Source of the DNA: Silene latifolia
Lineage: Eukaryota; Streptophyta; Magnoliopsida; Caryophyllales; Caryophyllaceae
DNA: 64,000 bases
Reading direction: 5' to 3'
Assembly: GCF_048544455.1 (NCBI RefSeq)
Contig: NC_133526.1
Location: 6,774,001-6,838,000 of the forward strand
Shown: piece by piece, positions 21,994-32,198 of the stretch
How the letters are laid out: every line of letters begins with the position of its first letter
Numbering within the stretch: the stretch's first letter is position 1
The notes under the pieces: generated by a model
The model's input: only the letters and a program-made list of their open reading frames with translations
What the model was told of the DNA's origin: nothing
The model's database searches: none
Program-made: the position numbers and the translations under genes

Positions 21994-23113
21994 TATGGAG
22001 TAAGTGTTGATTGTGTGAGGCACCTTGGTAAAAACATCAAGTGTTAGTTCTTCTGCAGTGTTAGGTTATACTCAGTAACAGGCAAGGAAGAGATCAAATT
22101 TCTTTATTTACCGCCTTCAGGAAAACTGTCTAAAAGGTGTAGTCTGTGGTAGTAAATTTTTTACTGTATTATGGGAAATGAAAATGTACCTAAATATATT
22201 GTGTAAGTGGTTCCGGGTATTATAGTTTGTATGTAGGAATTTCTTTTGGTGATAATGTGGTTGCAGCATCGGCATGCATAACACAACCCTAAAAACCCTT
22301 ATCCGTTGAGACGGTGGCCAAGGATGGGAGAAAAAGGAATATACATCAGATGTACTATCTCCAATTAAAATGTTGTGATACCATCGTGGTCGACACTTGT
22401 GTGTCATCTACGGCTCTATGTCGAGGTGGTTTAGATTTTAAAGAGAGATGGATAGAGGCCATGAATGAACTCAAATCTCAATAAGGATAAATAAAGCCAT
22501 TAAGGGTAAAATTTGATACTAACCTCTGTCAATAAGGTGGAAAACATACACGTGATGAATAAGTTTTGTACCAAAAAAAAAACTGAATAAGTTCAAACAA
22601 AATTCAGGAAAGTAAAATTTCGGGTTGAAAGTGATATTTGAACTATTCACACTTTTACGGCGGAAAACATGTCGGTCAAAACTCGAACCCCCATTATTAG
22701 AATCCTAAAATCGTCCCTGGAAGGAGGTAGTAGGTATATATGGTAGTAGGGCTTCGGATGGGTTAAAAGTAAATGTGGCTTTCACTCTCCCCCCTCATCC
22801 GAAAAAATGAAACCAATTATCCTATTTTAAGAAATTAACTTAATTTTCTTTCCTAAAAATGTGTCATTTGCCACTTGCCAGTTTGTAAATGCAAACAAAG
22901 CAAAACAAAATTAACAAACAAATGACTTTGTTTACGATAAGAAACTAGAAAAAGACATTCTTGTCCCTAAGACCTTAACAGGATAACATTGAAGCACCCA
23001 AGTGAGAGGTCCAAAGACCCCCAATTGTAAATACATGCTTTTAACTTACTCCACTGTTGCATCTTCTCCTCTTTGTTCAAGAAAACTAAGAAAAGCCTCA
23101 TAAGTTCCACAAT
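21994..23113. other. Intergenic region between NPF8 copy 2 and the plastid-type gene
   Basis: No gene seen. The first 100 bp resemble the 3' flank of NPF8 copy 1 (shared AAAACATCAAGTGTT), so the tandem duplication reached past the stop. The rest is AT-rich and must include the promoter of the gene at 23114. Confidence 0.5.
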
Positions 23114-24095
23114 ATGATCACTATAAAGATTATCCAAACCGGGTTCAAGTTGAACGCCACCGGAAGTCCTCAGTACTCGACATTCGACACGAGAAGTTCA
23201 GGAAAGCTTTGCACTCTGTCTGTCTGTAGGTCCACATCGAATGATTCGAACTCAGAGACTTCCCCTCCTGAAGGGGACCGCGAAAAGCAGGAGTTACTGG
23301 CCAAAATAGCAATGCTTCAAACTCAGAAGTACCGGCTAACTGATTACTTGGACGAGCGTTCTGCTTATTTGACCCAGTTTGCTGAGGAAGCCAGTGCTGA
23401 GATAGATGCTATTGGTGAAAATGCGCTTAAAGATCTTGATGAAGCCAGTGCTCGGGTCTGCCCATCAACTTAATTCTTCATTATGTTTTCAAAATTCGCA
23501 AATTCTCATATGAGACTGTTTCATGATATAATATTATGATGAGACTGCTCAATATTGTTTTTTAAAGTTAATGGGTTGATGGGTTAACGGGTAAACGGGT
23601 ATGGACTATAGTTTATACTTAGATGGTATTTGTTCATCATGTGATAAGCAGATAATGGAGAATATGGAAGCCAGGATGCAGGAATTAGAAGAATTGTCAG
23701 ATATGAGCAAAGAAGAGATTGAAAAGACAGACAAAGAATTGTCAGATTTTGAAGGTGAAGTCGAAAGTGGCCGAAATGAAGGTCTTTTCTTTCAAAGTCT
23801 AGGAGATAATAAACCAGCTGTTGAAATGGCAAAAGCAAAGGAGGAGGCTAAAAAGATAATGGATGTTACTAAACAAAGTGCAGGGTCTAAAACCAGGAGA
23901 AACGTTTACCTTGCGTTGACTGGCATTGTCTTTGTTGGTCTTGCTGATTCGTATCTCTCTCCTTCAGTAGACTGGCGGAAGGTAGGTGTTCTCGCTGCCA
24001 TATTTGTAGGACTGATAACTCAGCTGATCTACGAGCAGAAGATGTTGACTGAGAGTGAGGGTCAAGGTGAAGGAAAGGAAGATAGAAAAGAGTGA
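23114..24095 (+). CDS. Putative plastid-targeted coiled-coil protein with C-terminal membrane segment
   Basis: Two exons, 23114-23455 and 23652-24095, joined in phase 0 (CGG|GT...CAG|ATA), 261 residues. The first 45-50 residues are Ser/Thr-rich and poor in acids, like a chloroplast transit peptide. Residues about 55-190 are a charged coiled coil (repeated Leu with Glu/Lys, for example MEARMQELEELSDMSKEEIE). About 200-245 holds two short hydrophobic stretches (NVYLALTGIVFVGLADSYL; VGVLAAIFVGLITQLIY), probable membrane spans, before a charged tail. I do not recognise a function. By position next to the PPR gene it may be the counterpart of Arabidopsis At3g09050, a plastid protein of similar length as I recall. 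Its last codons and 3' flank are copied into the repeat array that follows. Confidence 0.75.
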
Positions 24096-24168
24096 AAACA
24101 AGTACAGCATTTACGTAAGACTGCAACGCAAATAGATTAATATAGAAACATGGAATTCAGTAAATGTG

Positions 24169-24313
24169 GAATGTAGCATGATTAATAGACCTAAGTGTAG
24201 CTCATCCCTTAGGCTTGATATGTCATGCTAGCTTGTTTTTGCATCGTTTTTCAGTTTTGGTGATATTTCTTGAACCAACAAAACCATGAATTCAAGACAC
24301 GTGATCGATGCTT
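24169..24313 (-). ncRNA. H/ACA box snoRNA candidate, copy 1
   Basis: Read on the minus strand: hairpin 1 (GCATCG...CGATGC base stem, GTTTTG...CAAAAC upper stem), a hinge with box H AAAACA (ANANNA), hairpin 2 (TAGCATGA/TCATGCTA base stem; CCTAAG/CTTAGG upper stem), then ACA and three bases. In hairpin 2 the upper stem ends 15 nt before ACA, within the 14-16 nt rule for pseudouridine guides. Guide-pocket arms are CATATCAAG and TCTATTAA. It lies just past the stop codon of the preceding plus-strand gene, antisense to its likely 3' UTR. Confidence 0.7.
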
Positions 24314-24660
24314 CAAAATATGCAATGACGCTATGAATCTCGTATATATGAGCAAACTATTCAGACAATGCACTTACATCGCAGTATAAGGCAACGTATT
24401 ACGTAACAAATGACCAGCAATTAACATCACAAACACTGTTTGGGGAACAGGTTCAAATTGTAGGGCACTTCTGGGTTCTAATACAAAGCACTATGGTGGT
24501 CTAGTTTGCTAACTAACTCCATTCCAGTATGGACAATTAATCCAGAACCACAGGACCGTGATCAAGGTGAAAGAAAGTAAGATGTAAAAGAGTGAAAACA
24601 AGTGCAGCAGATTAGATAAGATTTCTTAGCTGCACATAGCAGTGTAGAAATCAGTAAATG

Positions 24661-24796
24661 AAATGTAGCATGATTAATAGACCCAAGTGTTCCTCATCCC
24701 TTAGGCTTGATAGCTCATGCTACCTTGCTTTTGCATCGTTTCAGTTTTGTTGATATTTCTGGAACCAACAAAACCATGAACGTTTAATCGATGCTT
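24661..24796 (-). ncRNA. H/ACA box snoRNA candidate, copy 2
   Basis: Same fold on the minus strand. Hairpin 1 has a 9-bp perfect upper stem GTTTTGTTG/CAACAAAAC on a GCATCG/CGATGC base. Box H is AAAGCA. Hairpin 2 has an 8-bp perfect base TAGCATGA/TCATGCTA and upper stem CCTAAG/CTTGGG with one G-U pair. The box ACA is followed by TTT. Pocket arms are GCTATCAAG and TCTATTAA. This is the cleanest copy. Confidence 0.75.
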
Positions 24797-25270
24797 GAGT
24801 ATACGCAGGGACGCTATGAAACTCGTACAAATGACTAAAATATTCTAAGAGAGTGGGCTCACAAGTCATATCTATATAGAAGAGCATTAAGGAGCAATTA
24901 GCATGAAGGATTTACAACTACTCCTTTTGTATTATCTTCTTGATGTAATGCCCCCATAACACGTCTTTCAACAACTGAGGAACTAACTTCCATCTTAAAG
25001 CAAAAACTAACAGGGAAAAAATTCACACAAAAAGTTGTATTCAACACACAGATAAAAGTGCAAGCGTGTCCGATACTTGCTCGAAACCAAAAGAATAAAA
25101 AGATTAGGATCTGTTGCCAAAAAACAAAGCTCAATAGAGAAAGTCTACAAGGGTAAGTTAGGCAGGATCTGAAAGCTGAGGGGGGAAAAATGAAAAACGA
25201 TGTGAAACAGTTAACTTTTGTGTAATACCTTTAACTCAATTCTGTGATAAAGTGAAATTCAAGTGATTAC

Positions 25271-25495
25271 CAACAACAACAACAACAACATTACCCCAGT
25301 GCCTCAAAGGCTCCCGCAAATTGCGGGGTAAGGGGGGGTCGGATGTACGCAGCCTTACCCTTGTGTTAGCAACACAAAGAGGCTGTTTCCGAATGACCCA
25401 AGATGGAAATTGCGTCGAGAACTGCATCGAAGGACCACTACTTCACAAGAGAAAGAAGAGCAGCCACCTTAGTGAGCCATTTTGCTTTATTCCGA
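25271..25495 (-). mobile_element. Au-type SINE, truncated, inside duplication unit 1
   Basis: In minus-strand reading it has the Au 3' body: GGAAACAGCCTC, then AAGGCTGCGTACATC, then a CGGGAGCC...GGCACTGGG end and a (TTG)n tail (seen as CAACAACAACAA at 25271-25290). Its tRNA-like head is decayed. The aligned position in unit 2 lacks it, so it inserted after the duplication. Confidence 0.75.
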
Positions 25496-25504
25496 TTAAA
25501 TTTA

Positions 25505-25635
25505 TTATGTAGCATGATTAATAGACCCAAGTATTGCTCATCCCTTAGGCTTGATATGTCACGCTAGTTACTTTTCCATCATTTTTCAATTTGGTGGTAT
25601 GCCGGAACCACCAAACCTTCTCATAATGGATGCTT
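25505..25635 (-). ncRNA. H/ACA box snoRNA candidate, copy 3
   Basis: Hairpin 1 is altered but still folds: upper stem TTTGGTGG/CCACCAAA, where T-A pairs of copy 2 are replaced by G-C on both strands. Box H is AAAGTA. Hairpin 2 base is TAGCGTGA/TCATGCTA (a G-U pair replaces A-U). ACA is present. Pocket arms are CATATCAAG and TCTATTAA. Confidence 0.7.
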
Positions 25636-25821
25636 CAGGTTATGTAGTGCAGTACCACTGTGAAACACACATGGTTTGAATGAGCGAATCCCGACCCACA
25701 CAATTGTGACAATGTGAGGGAAAGGTTGAACCGTTGAAGTAAGAAAATGAAAACAAGTGCGGCATTTAAGTAAGATTTCAACTCAAATAGCTGCATACAG
25801 CAATGTAGAAATCAGTATATA

Positions 25822-25961
25822 GAATGTAGCATGATTAATAAACCTAAGTGTTCTTCATCCCTTAGGCATAATACTCATGCTCTTTCTTTTGCATCGTTTC
25901 AGTTTTGTAGATATTTCTGAAACCAACAAAACCATGATTTCAAGAAACATGATCGATGCTT
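25822..25961 (-). ncRNA. H/ACA box snoRNA candidate, copy 4
   Basis: Hairpin 1: GCATCG/CGATGC base with a GTTTTGT/ACAAAAC upper stem. Box H is AAAAGA. Hairpin 2: AGCATGA/TCATGCT base, CCTAAG/CTTAGG upper stem, ACA. The left pocket arm is changed (GTATTATG) and the right is TTTATTAA, so its target may differ, or the copy may be decaying. Confidence 0.65.
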
Positions 25962-26643
25962 GAGAGTATGCAGGAATGTGATGAAACACCTAGAAATTAA
26001 CAAAATATTTAAATAGAGCACTCGCAAGTCACATCTCAATAGAAGAGTAACGACCGGCAATTAGCATCAATCAAGGATTCACAACTACTCCCTCTATCCC
26101 ACTATTATCTTCTTAATTTCAATTTTGTGTTGTGTAAGTCAAAGTATAATCTTCTTACTTGCTTTTTTACTATTATCTTGTCTAAACTTTTCCCCTTCTC
26201 TCTAGTTTCATTATTCTATGTATTGGTTTCCTGCAAACAAAGATAGGAATATCAGTGTGTCAGAAGAAGGATGTTACTTCAACACTCAAGTTTGGTCATG
26301 TGTGGCATCTTGAAATGACATTTTTTCGAATCTTCAATGGGATAGGACTCAACTATACCTCTTATTAGAACCCAGAACATCAAAAAAATTCACAAAAAAT
26401 GTTGTATCCAAAGCACTGACAAGAGTGCATGTGTCCAACACGTGCTCCAAACCAAAAGATTGAACAAAACAGGATACTTTGCTAAAACCTAAAGCTAAAC
26501 AGAGAAAATACCGTGGCAAATTACGCAAGATCTGAAGGGAAAGGACAACTGGATTGGGGAAAAAAACGTGAAAAGTGCAATTTTCATGTAATATTTTAAC
26601 CCGACACTGAAGCAATGTGGCATTCAGTGCTGATTAGATTAGA

Positions 26644-26775
26644 TTATGTAGCAAGATTAATAGACCCAAGTATTGCTCATCCCTTAGGCTTGATATCTCA
26701 TGCTAGCTTACTATTGCATCGCTCCATAATTTGGTGATATATTTGGAACCACCAACCTATACATAATCGATGCTT
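26644..26775 (-). ncRNA. H/ACA box snoRNA candidate, copy 5
   Basis: Hairpin 1: GCATCG/CGATGC base and a TTGGTG/CACCAA upper stem, sharing the G-C variant with copy 3. Box H is ATAGTA. Hairpin 2: TAGCATGA/TCTTGCTA base with one mismatch, upper stem CCTAAG/CTTGGG, ACA. Pocket arms are GATATCAAG and TCTATTAA. First of the array in minus-strand reading order. Confidence 0.65.
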
Positions 26776-27263
26776 CAGGTTACACAGAGCAGTATCTTTG
26801 TGAAACACGCATGGAAGAATGAGAGCAGTCTTACAACTTTCTGCTCCGCAATCTCTCAAACTAGTCATCACAATGGTGAGTAGCTAATCTTGAGGGGTAT
26901 GAAGATGTGGTATGCATGGATATAGAGAGTGGAATTCAATAAGAAAGACCATTTAGGTGTCCGAATGTAAGTTACAAGATATTAATGTCAGAGAAAATTC
27001 TGATAATGGTAATTTGTTTGCAGTATTGAATACCAACCACAATTTATAGATTAACAATAAAACCAGACAATCTTTACTTGCCCTGAATTCATTTTCAGAA
27101 ATTGGTTCTCCACTGCCAGGAACTCCAATTTCAACAGCAAACTTTTCAGATTATCTCATAAAATAACAGAGGCGTGCATATGAGAACAGCATAACAAATA
27201 CTTATTAACACCTGTTCAAACTTAATAAAAAAAAAATTTAAAAAAAAAAAAGCCCAGGCTTAC

Positions 27264-27921
27264 CACAGAGCCAGATGTTGATGCTAAAGCTCATCAAAGA
27301 TAGTGGACAGCCGTCTGTTGTACAATTTACCTGCAGACCCTTCAATGAAATGTAATGTTGTAAGTAACAGACTAAAGTCAAAACGTACAAATTTCAATGT
27401 TTCAGATACTAAGAAATGATGCAAAAGATGGAAGTCGCAAAAAATGTTACGTTGATGCTATTATTTTGGTTAGTCTTAGTGACAGTAGGACATAATCTAG
27501 CTTAACTTGGGTATCAGAACATAATCCCTCTAAGCAGATCAAATGATGAATACAAAATTTGTTTTAATATTGAAAGTGTTCTTCATGTGAAGTGTGACAA
27601 ATAATTATTGTAACAAACTAACAATATACTTCTGAAGCGTTTTACAATGCAGAATCAGGCACTGAGCCACTGACAGTCACAACCGAGTGAACGACTTTAG
27701 GAAAAATAAGTAGATAATCTTCTCCATAGCTCACCTTCAATTTAAGGCAAGTCTTTCAGTGCAAGGAATGCTCATATCAGTGGTAAGAAATTCAAGTAGT
27801 GTACTCCATCTACGGACAGTACAACGGAGAAGAGCAAAATATCATGAAATTAGCATCACGGAGATGGATAACTAACAACTGCACATAAAAAAGAAAAGGA
27901 AAAACTAGAACTGCCACATGC
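27264..27921 (-). other. Possible non-coding exons between the PPR gene and the snoRNA array
   Basis: On the minus strand two good acceptor/donor pairs define exon-like segments: 27735-27921 (acceptor TCTTTTCAG, donor AAG|GTGAGC) and 27264-27330 (acceptor GTCTGCAG, donor GTG|GTAAGC). Neither has a useful ORF. They could be 3' UTR exons of the PPR gene or a separate spliced RNA. The intron leaving 27263 would run into the snoRNA copies. Nothing else is seen in 26850-28286. Confidence 0.35.
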
Positions 27922-28286
27922 CTGAAAAGAGAACTTCTCAAACGCAAAGCTCCCTTGGAAGGTGAAAATTCATATTAAGGTTAACTCAAAATGAATGACA
28001 AAATATTATGCTGATCATTTTATAAATATCATCTGCAAAACTGAATCATGATCAACTTATCAAGGTTTTGAAGGTTATTGAAACTGCATTTTTAAGGCAG
28101 TATAGGTCGCACAACCACCGATATTACGCACAGCGTCCAATTCACAGATATCTCGCATAAAGATTGGATAGCAAACCGCTGGTAATGACACATTCAGTCG
28201 GGGAATTTGATTATCCCACAGATATTTATAAACCAGACCCTCCCACAGAAACCATGAACCAGCAAGACCGGTTTTATAGCCTACAT

Positions 28287-30362
28287 TCAAAACACTGGGA
28301 TCCCATTACAAGTAACAGCTCTCACAAGAATATTCCACGTAGCAACAGATGGTATCACTCCTCTACTAATGGCATTATGTAAAAAACCCATGGAATCTGC
28401 AATTTTATTCCGAGAACATAATGCATGCAACACTATGTTATATGAGATAATATCAGGATGGAACCCCCTTTTCAAAATGCAGCCCCAGATGGCTTCTGCC
28501 GTTTCAAACGCTCCAACTTTAAAAAGCCCTTCCATAAGTGTATTGTGAGTTACAAGATTTGGCAGGCAACCTATATGCCTCATATTTGAGAATAACTTCA
28601 TTGCTTCGTCAACTCTACAGGCAGAGCAAAGTCCGTGAATTATGATATTATGCATGATAACATCAGGCTTGAGACCATTTTCAAGAACATGGCACCACAA
28701 CTGAAGTGCCTTTTTCATCTTTCCGCTTCGACAAAGGCCGTCTATCAACAAGCTGTATGTAATTACATCTGGCTTAAGACCTTTTTCTAGCATTTCCTTT
28801 ATATATACATAAGCAACTTCAAATTTTTCTGCTTTGCATAAACCATTTATCAGGGTGTTATACGTTACAAGAGTAGGCAGACAACCCTTATCGACCATTG
28901 ATCTAAAAGTTCCAGTGGCCTTCTCAATTTTAGATGCTCCTACATACCCACTTATTACGGCATTGAAAACATATGAATTTAAACTATTTTCGACATTACT
29001 CACTGTATCTAGGATACTAACAGCATCATCCAGCAGTCCATTCTTACATAATCCATTAACTAATGAAGAATATACGTAATTATCTACTTTACCTCCATCC
29101 ACTGCAGTTCTGAAGATCGCTAATGCTTTGTTCAGGTGTCCAAATCTACACAATCCGTGCATCAGCACCCCAAAAGTAGTGGAATCAGCATTACAGCTGC
29201 TCTCAGACAGTGAATCCCAAATGGACACTGCTTCATTCACCTTTTTGCTTTCAAACAAACCCCTGATAAATATATTGAAACTAACAGTATTACAGCGGTC
29301 CTCTTTCCTCATAAACTGCCATAACTTGTAAGCATCATCAATCATCCCCGCTTTGCAATATCCATCAAGCATTACATTACACGTAACAGCATCTGGTAAA
29401 ATACCATTCTCCATCATCGATGCATAAACCTTTGAACCCTCACAAACATTCCCAGCTTTACACAATCCATTAATCAAACTACTATAAGTAAACACATCCA
29501 ACTTTTGATCATTCAAGTTCATGCGCCGCCAAAACTCCAAACTTTCGCTAACATTCCCGCATTTAAGCAACCCATTAATCATAACATTATAAGTAACCAC
29601 ATTAGGATAAACAGCCGGATCCCTCACCAACATATCAAAAACCTCTTTACCCTTCTCAACATCTCCTAATTTAAAATACCCATCAATCAAAACATTATAA
29701 CAAACGACATCAGGCGCAACACCTCTCTCAGACATTTCAACAAACACCTTATATGCATCCCCCAATTTCCCACATTTCACATACCCACTAATCAAAGTAC
29801 CATAACTATAAACATCAGGACACAACCCTTCATTCCACATACAATCCAACACCTTCCTCGCCTTCGTAAACTGCCCTTTACGACACGAAACCTTAATCAA
29901 TATATTATAAGTCTCCAAATCAGGCATAACACCCAATGTCTGAAAATACTTTAAAAAAGATTCAGCCTTTTCCCACTGATTCACCTGCACATAACAATTA
30001 AACATAGAATTATAAGACCGTATACCGGGTTCACACCCGAAAATGACCGGCATTCGCTTAAAAACATCTAAAGCTTGCTCAACCATATAATTCTTAGTAT
30101 AAGCCTTGAGTACAGTCAATGCAACATCTTCTGAACAGATACATTTCTGGGTTTGTATCAAATTTACGATACGATGAACTTGCTTGACAAGATTAGGATC
30201 GGAAAGACGGCGAAGAATGTGGTGGTAAACGTTCTCATTGTGGGTGTAATTGGGAAGATTGGTTGCGGAATCGAAGAGCGAAAGTGCGAGTTTTATGTTG
30301 GGTTGTGATTTGAGAAGCTTGAGAAGCTTTCTGGGTGAAAGATTTGGAGGAAGTTGTGTCAT
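28287..30362 (-). CDS. P-class pentatricopeptide repeat protein (At3g09060-like)
   Basis: Intronless, 691 residues. The start at 30362 (MTQLPPNLSPRKLLKLLKS) is chosen because the frame upstream to the previous stop has no ATG and because it matches the start of Arabidopsis At3g09060 (687 aa). About 17 PPR motifs of mostly 35 residues run from about residue 85 to the C-terminus (typical unit VVTYNVMINGLLKCGN...). There is no E, DYW or SMR domain, so it is P class. Shared landmarks with At3g09060 include FDSAT...YHHILRRLS near the start and TWNILVRAV at the end. Family members bind organellar RNA and affect its processing, stability or translation; this one's target is unknown. It is transcribed toward the snoRNA array. 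Orthology is supported by the neighbours OPS and DEX1. Confidence 0.92.
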   Translation of the reverse strand: MTQLPPNLSPRKLLKLLKSQPNIKLALSLFDSATNLPNYTHNENVYHHILRRLSDPNLVKQVHRIVNLIQTQKCICSEDVALTVLKAYTKNYMVEQALDVFKRMPVIFGCEPGIRSYNSMFNCYVQVNQWEKAESFLKYFQTLGVMPDLETYNILIKVSCRKGQFTKARKVLDCMWNEGLCPDVYSYGTLISGYVKCGKLGDAYKVFVEMSERGVAPDVVCYNVLIDGYFKLGDVEKGKEVFDMLVRDPAVYPNVVTYNVMINGLLKCGNVSESLEFWRRMNLNDQKLDVFTYSSLINGLCKAGNVCEGSKVYASMMENGILPDAVTCNVMLDGYCKAGMIDDAYKLWQFMRKEDRCNTVSFNIFIRGLFESKKVNEAVSIWDSLSESSCNADSTTFGVLMHGLCRFGHLNKALAIFRTAVDGGKVDNYVYSSLVNGLCKNGLLDDAVSILDTVSNVENSLNSYVFNAVISGYVGASKIEKATGTFRSMVDKGCLPTLVTYNTLINGLCKAEKFEVAYVYIKEMLEKGLKPDVITYSLLIDGLCRSGKMKKALQLWCHVLENGLKPDVIMHNIIIHGLCSACRVDEAMKLFSNMRHIGCLPNLVTHNTLMEGLFKVGAFETAEAIWGCILKRGFHPDIISYNIVLHALCSRNKIADSMGFLHNAISRGVIPSVATWNILVRAVTCNGIPVF

Positions 30363-30615
30363 TTGATATTTTGATTGATGAATTTGTGTGAATTTTTGAA
30401 GGATGACATTGAACAACCATGGATGAATGTGTTGGAGGGAATGTGTTTAGTACCGTTGTGATTTGTTGGGTTATGAAAAATGTTTGTTGGGCATAGAAGC
30501 CCAGCAAAAAAAATTGAGTCCACGAGACTAATGACCTAGTTCGATAAGACTGGTTCGAGACATGGATCGATCCGACTTGCCTAATTTGAAATGCGTCCGG
30601 AGTTTGTATGTGGCT

Positions 30616-31087
30616 CTGTTCTTTTCGGCTTAGTTTCAACTTTTATTCACCTCATTTCAGGCCACTTCAGTTTAATTTAAATCATTTCAGTTCAGTTCAA
30701 CTTATTTCAGCTTCATTTATATCAGCAAATTTCGCAATTAGTAGATTATACAACTGGTTGTATGTAGTTTATGTACAACATTTTCAATGTTGTCGAGTTT
30801 TGTTATAAAGTTGTCGAGCTTTACTAACAAAATTGTCGAGTTACAATACAAAGTTATTGAGCTTAAGAGGAATAATTATTAAACTCAATAACTTTTTAAA
30901 TTAGCTCAATAACTTATAAAATAGCTCGACAACTTTGTGTAAAGAACTCAACAACTTTGAGGCGGTTGTACAATGCTAATATACAACTGGTTGTAGGATA
31001 GTATTTGTGCAAATTTCGATTCAGTTCAACTTCATTCAGCTTATTTAAGTTCAGTTGACCTCAGCTTCATTCAACCAAAAAGAACAG
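30616..31087. mobile_element. TTCAG-rich MITE 5' of the PPR gene, with nested MITE
   Basis: The ends CTGTTCTTTTCGGCT and (inverse) AACCAAAAAGAACAG match imperfectly. The interior is full of TTCAGTTCA and AATTTCAG words. Related partial copies occur at about 31800-31895 and 34911-35065. A second element is nested in its middle. It lies about 250 bp upstream of the PPR start codon, probably in the promoter. Confidence 0.6.
30735..31008. mobile_element. MITE with 10-bp target duplication, nested
   Basis: GCAAATTTCG occurs perfectly on both flanks (30725-30734 and 31009-31018), suggesting a Mutator-type duplication. The subterminal inverted repeats share ACAAC..GTTGTAT and GTACAAC. The interior is a run of GTTGTCGAG/CTCAACAAC words that fold back on each other. 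Confidence 0.7.
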
Positions 31088-32198
31088 GTCATAACTTGAA
31101 TAATCAGCCTAGAGCTGGCCACGGGTCGGGCACACTACACTGACCCATAATCGGCCTGTGAATAAGACGGTATGTTGGGTTAGGCTGGGGTACAACGGGA
31201 TGTGACCCGGACCCACCCCGTGACGGGCCTTTGGTAGTTGGGGCGGAGCGGGCTAGCTAGTCTGTGTTAATTTCTTTTTTGCCCAAAAGGCGACTCGGTT
31301 TGAAATTTGAAGCCCCTACTCGGCTTCTGCATGGGGCAGACCTAGCGGATTTTAGGGCGGACTACACGGATCAAGCAAATGTGACCCGTGATGTAATACT
31401 CCACTGAACCGAAGACGTTATTCGGGTGGGGTAGCCCCTTTAAAAGGTCCATTGATAGGCTTAAATGACTAATGCTTAAATGGATTGAGTGTACTACTCA
31501 TATCAACAAAGTGCGTGCTTGGTTATGAGTAGTCTTGGATAAGTGACCTCCTAGGAAAGTTCTCGGAATGCGCATGAGTGACGATAAAATGCGCTGGAAA
31601 TTACTCGGGGTCATGTACACACCCTGGCGAGCTACTATGGTGAGTGACCGCTCCGAACCCTAGGTTTGGGCCGGGGTGTTACATGTGAGCTGGGTCGGGC
31701 TGGGTTGGCTTGTTGCTACCGCTAAATCTATCACCGCCTAGATCGCTAGTTTCAACAAAACAAGATCAATTGTTATGACGTGGATAGCTAATTTTATGTT
31801 ATACTTAGGCATCTTTTGAACTTAAGTTCTATTCACTTCATTTCAATTCAATTCAGTTTAAATCAGTTCGGTTCAAATCATTTACCTCAACGTTGTTGTT
31901 GTTGTTAACCAACTCTATCTTTTGTTCACGATCGGTTACCAACAAGATTTAAAGTAGCAAAATCCGGAAGCTTGAGAAAAACATACATTGTAATAAATAA
32001 GATTAAATAAATTTCTAACTAGTACGGTAATATATAAAACAGTTAACCGATAAAGTGAGCTATTTGACATTTAAAGCACACAAAATCGAGATAAATAACT
32101 TTTTGTTGTGTTATCATTTTTTGTTGCTACCTTGACCTTATTTTTTTACTTGTTTTATTTTTGTTTTTATCCCTCTGATTGGTAAGTTATCTCTCATT
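31088..32198. other. Intergenic, repeat-derived
   Basis: GC-rich GGGTCGGGC/GACCCGG words at 31110-31400 suggest a decayed hAT-like element. A partial TTCAG-type MITE is at about 31800-31895. No gene seen. Confidence 0.45.

Larger units (their letters stand above)
24560..26850. repeat. Tandem segmental duplication carrying the snoRNA copies
   Basis: Two units of a little over 1.1 kb (about 24560-25720 and 25725-26850) align along their length. Each holds one A-type and one B-type snoRNA copy (2 and 3; 4 and 5); copy 1 is the founder A type. Each A-type unit begins with a decayed copy of the last codons of the gene at 23114-24095 (words like AAGAGTGAAAACAAGT). Unit 1 has a SINE at 25271-25495 that unit 2 lacks; unit 2 has extra sequence at about 26090-26330 starting with a Stowaway-like end. 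Confidence 0.8.

Noticed and set aside
24169-26775. Plus-strand reading of the double-hairpin repeats as snoRNAs or microRNA precursors
   Set aside because: On the plus strand there is no ANANNA hinge or ACA tail, and the stems have internal loops unlike microRNA precursors. The minus strand satisfies every H/ACA rule.
30363-30416. N-terminal extension of the PPR protein
   Set aside because: The frame there begins at TTG and has no ATG; 30362 matches the Arabidopsis relative.
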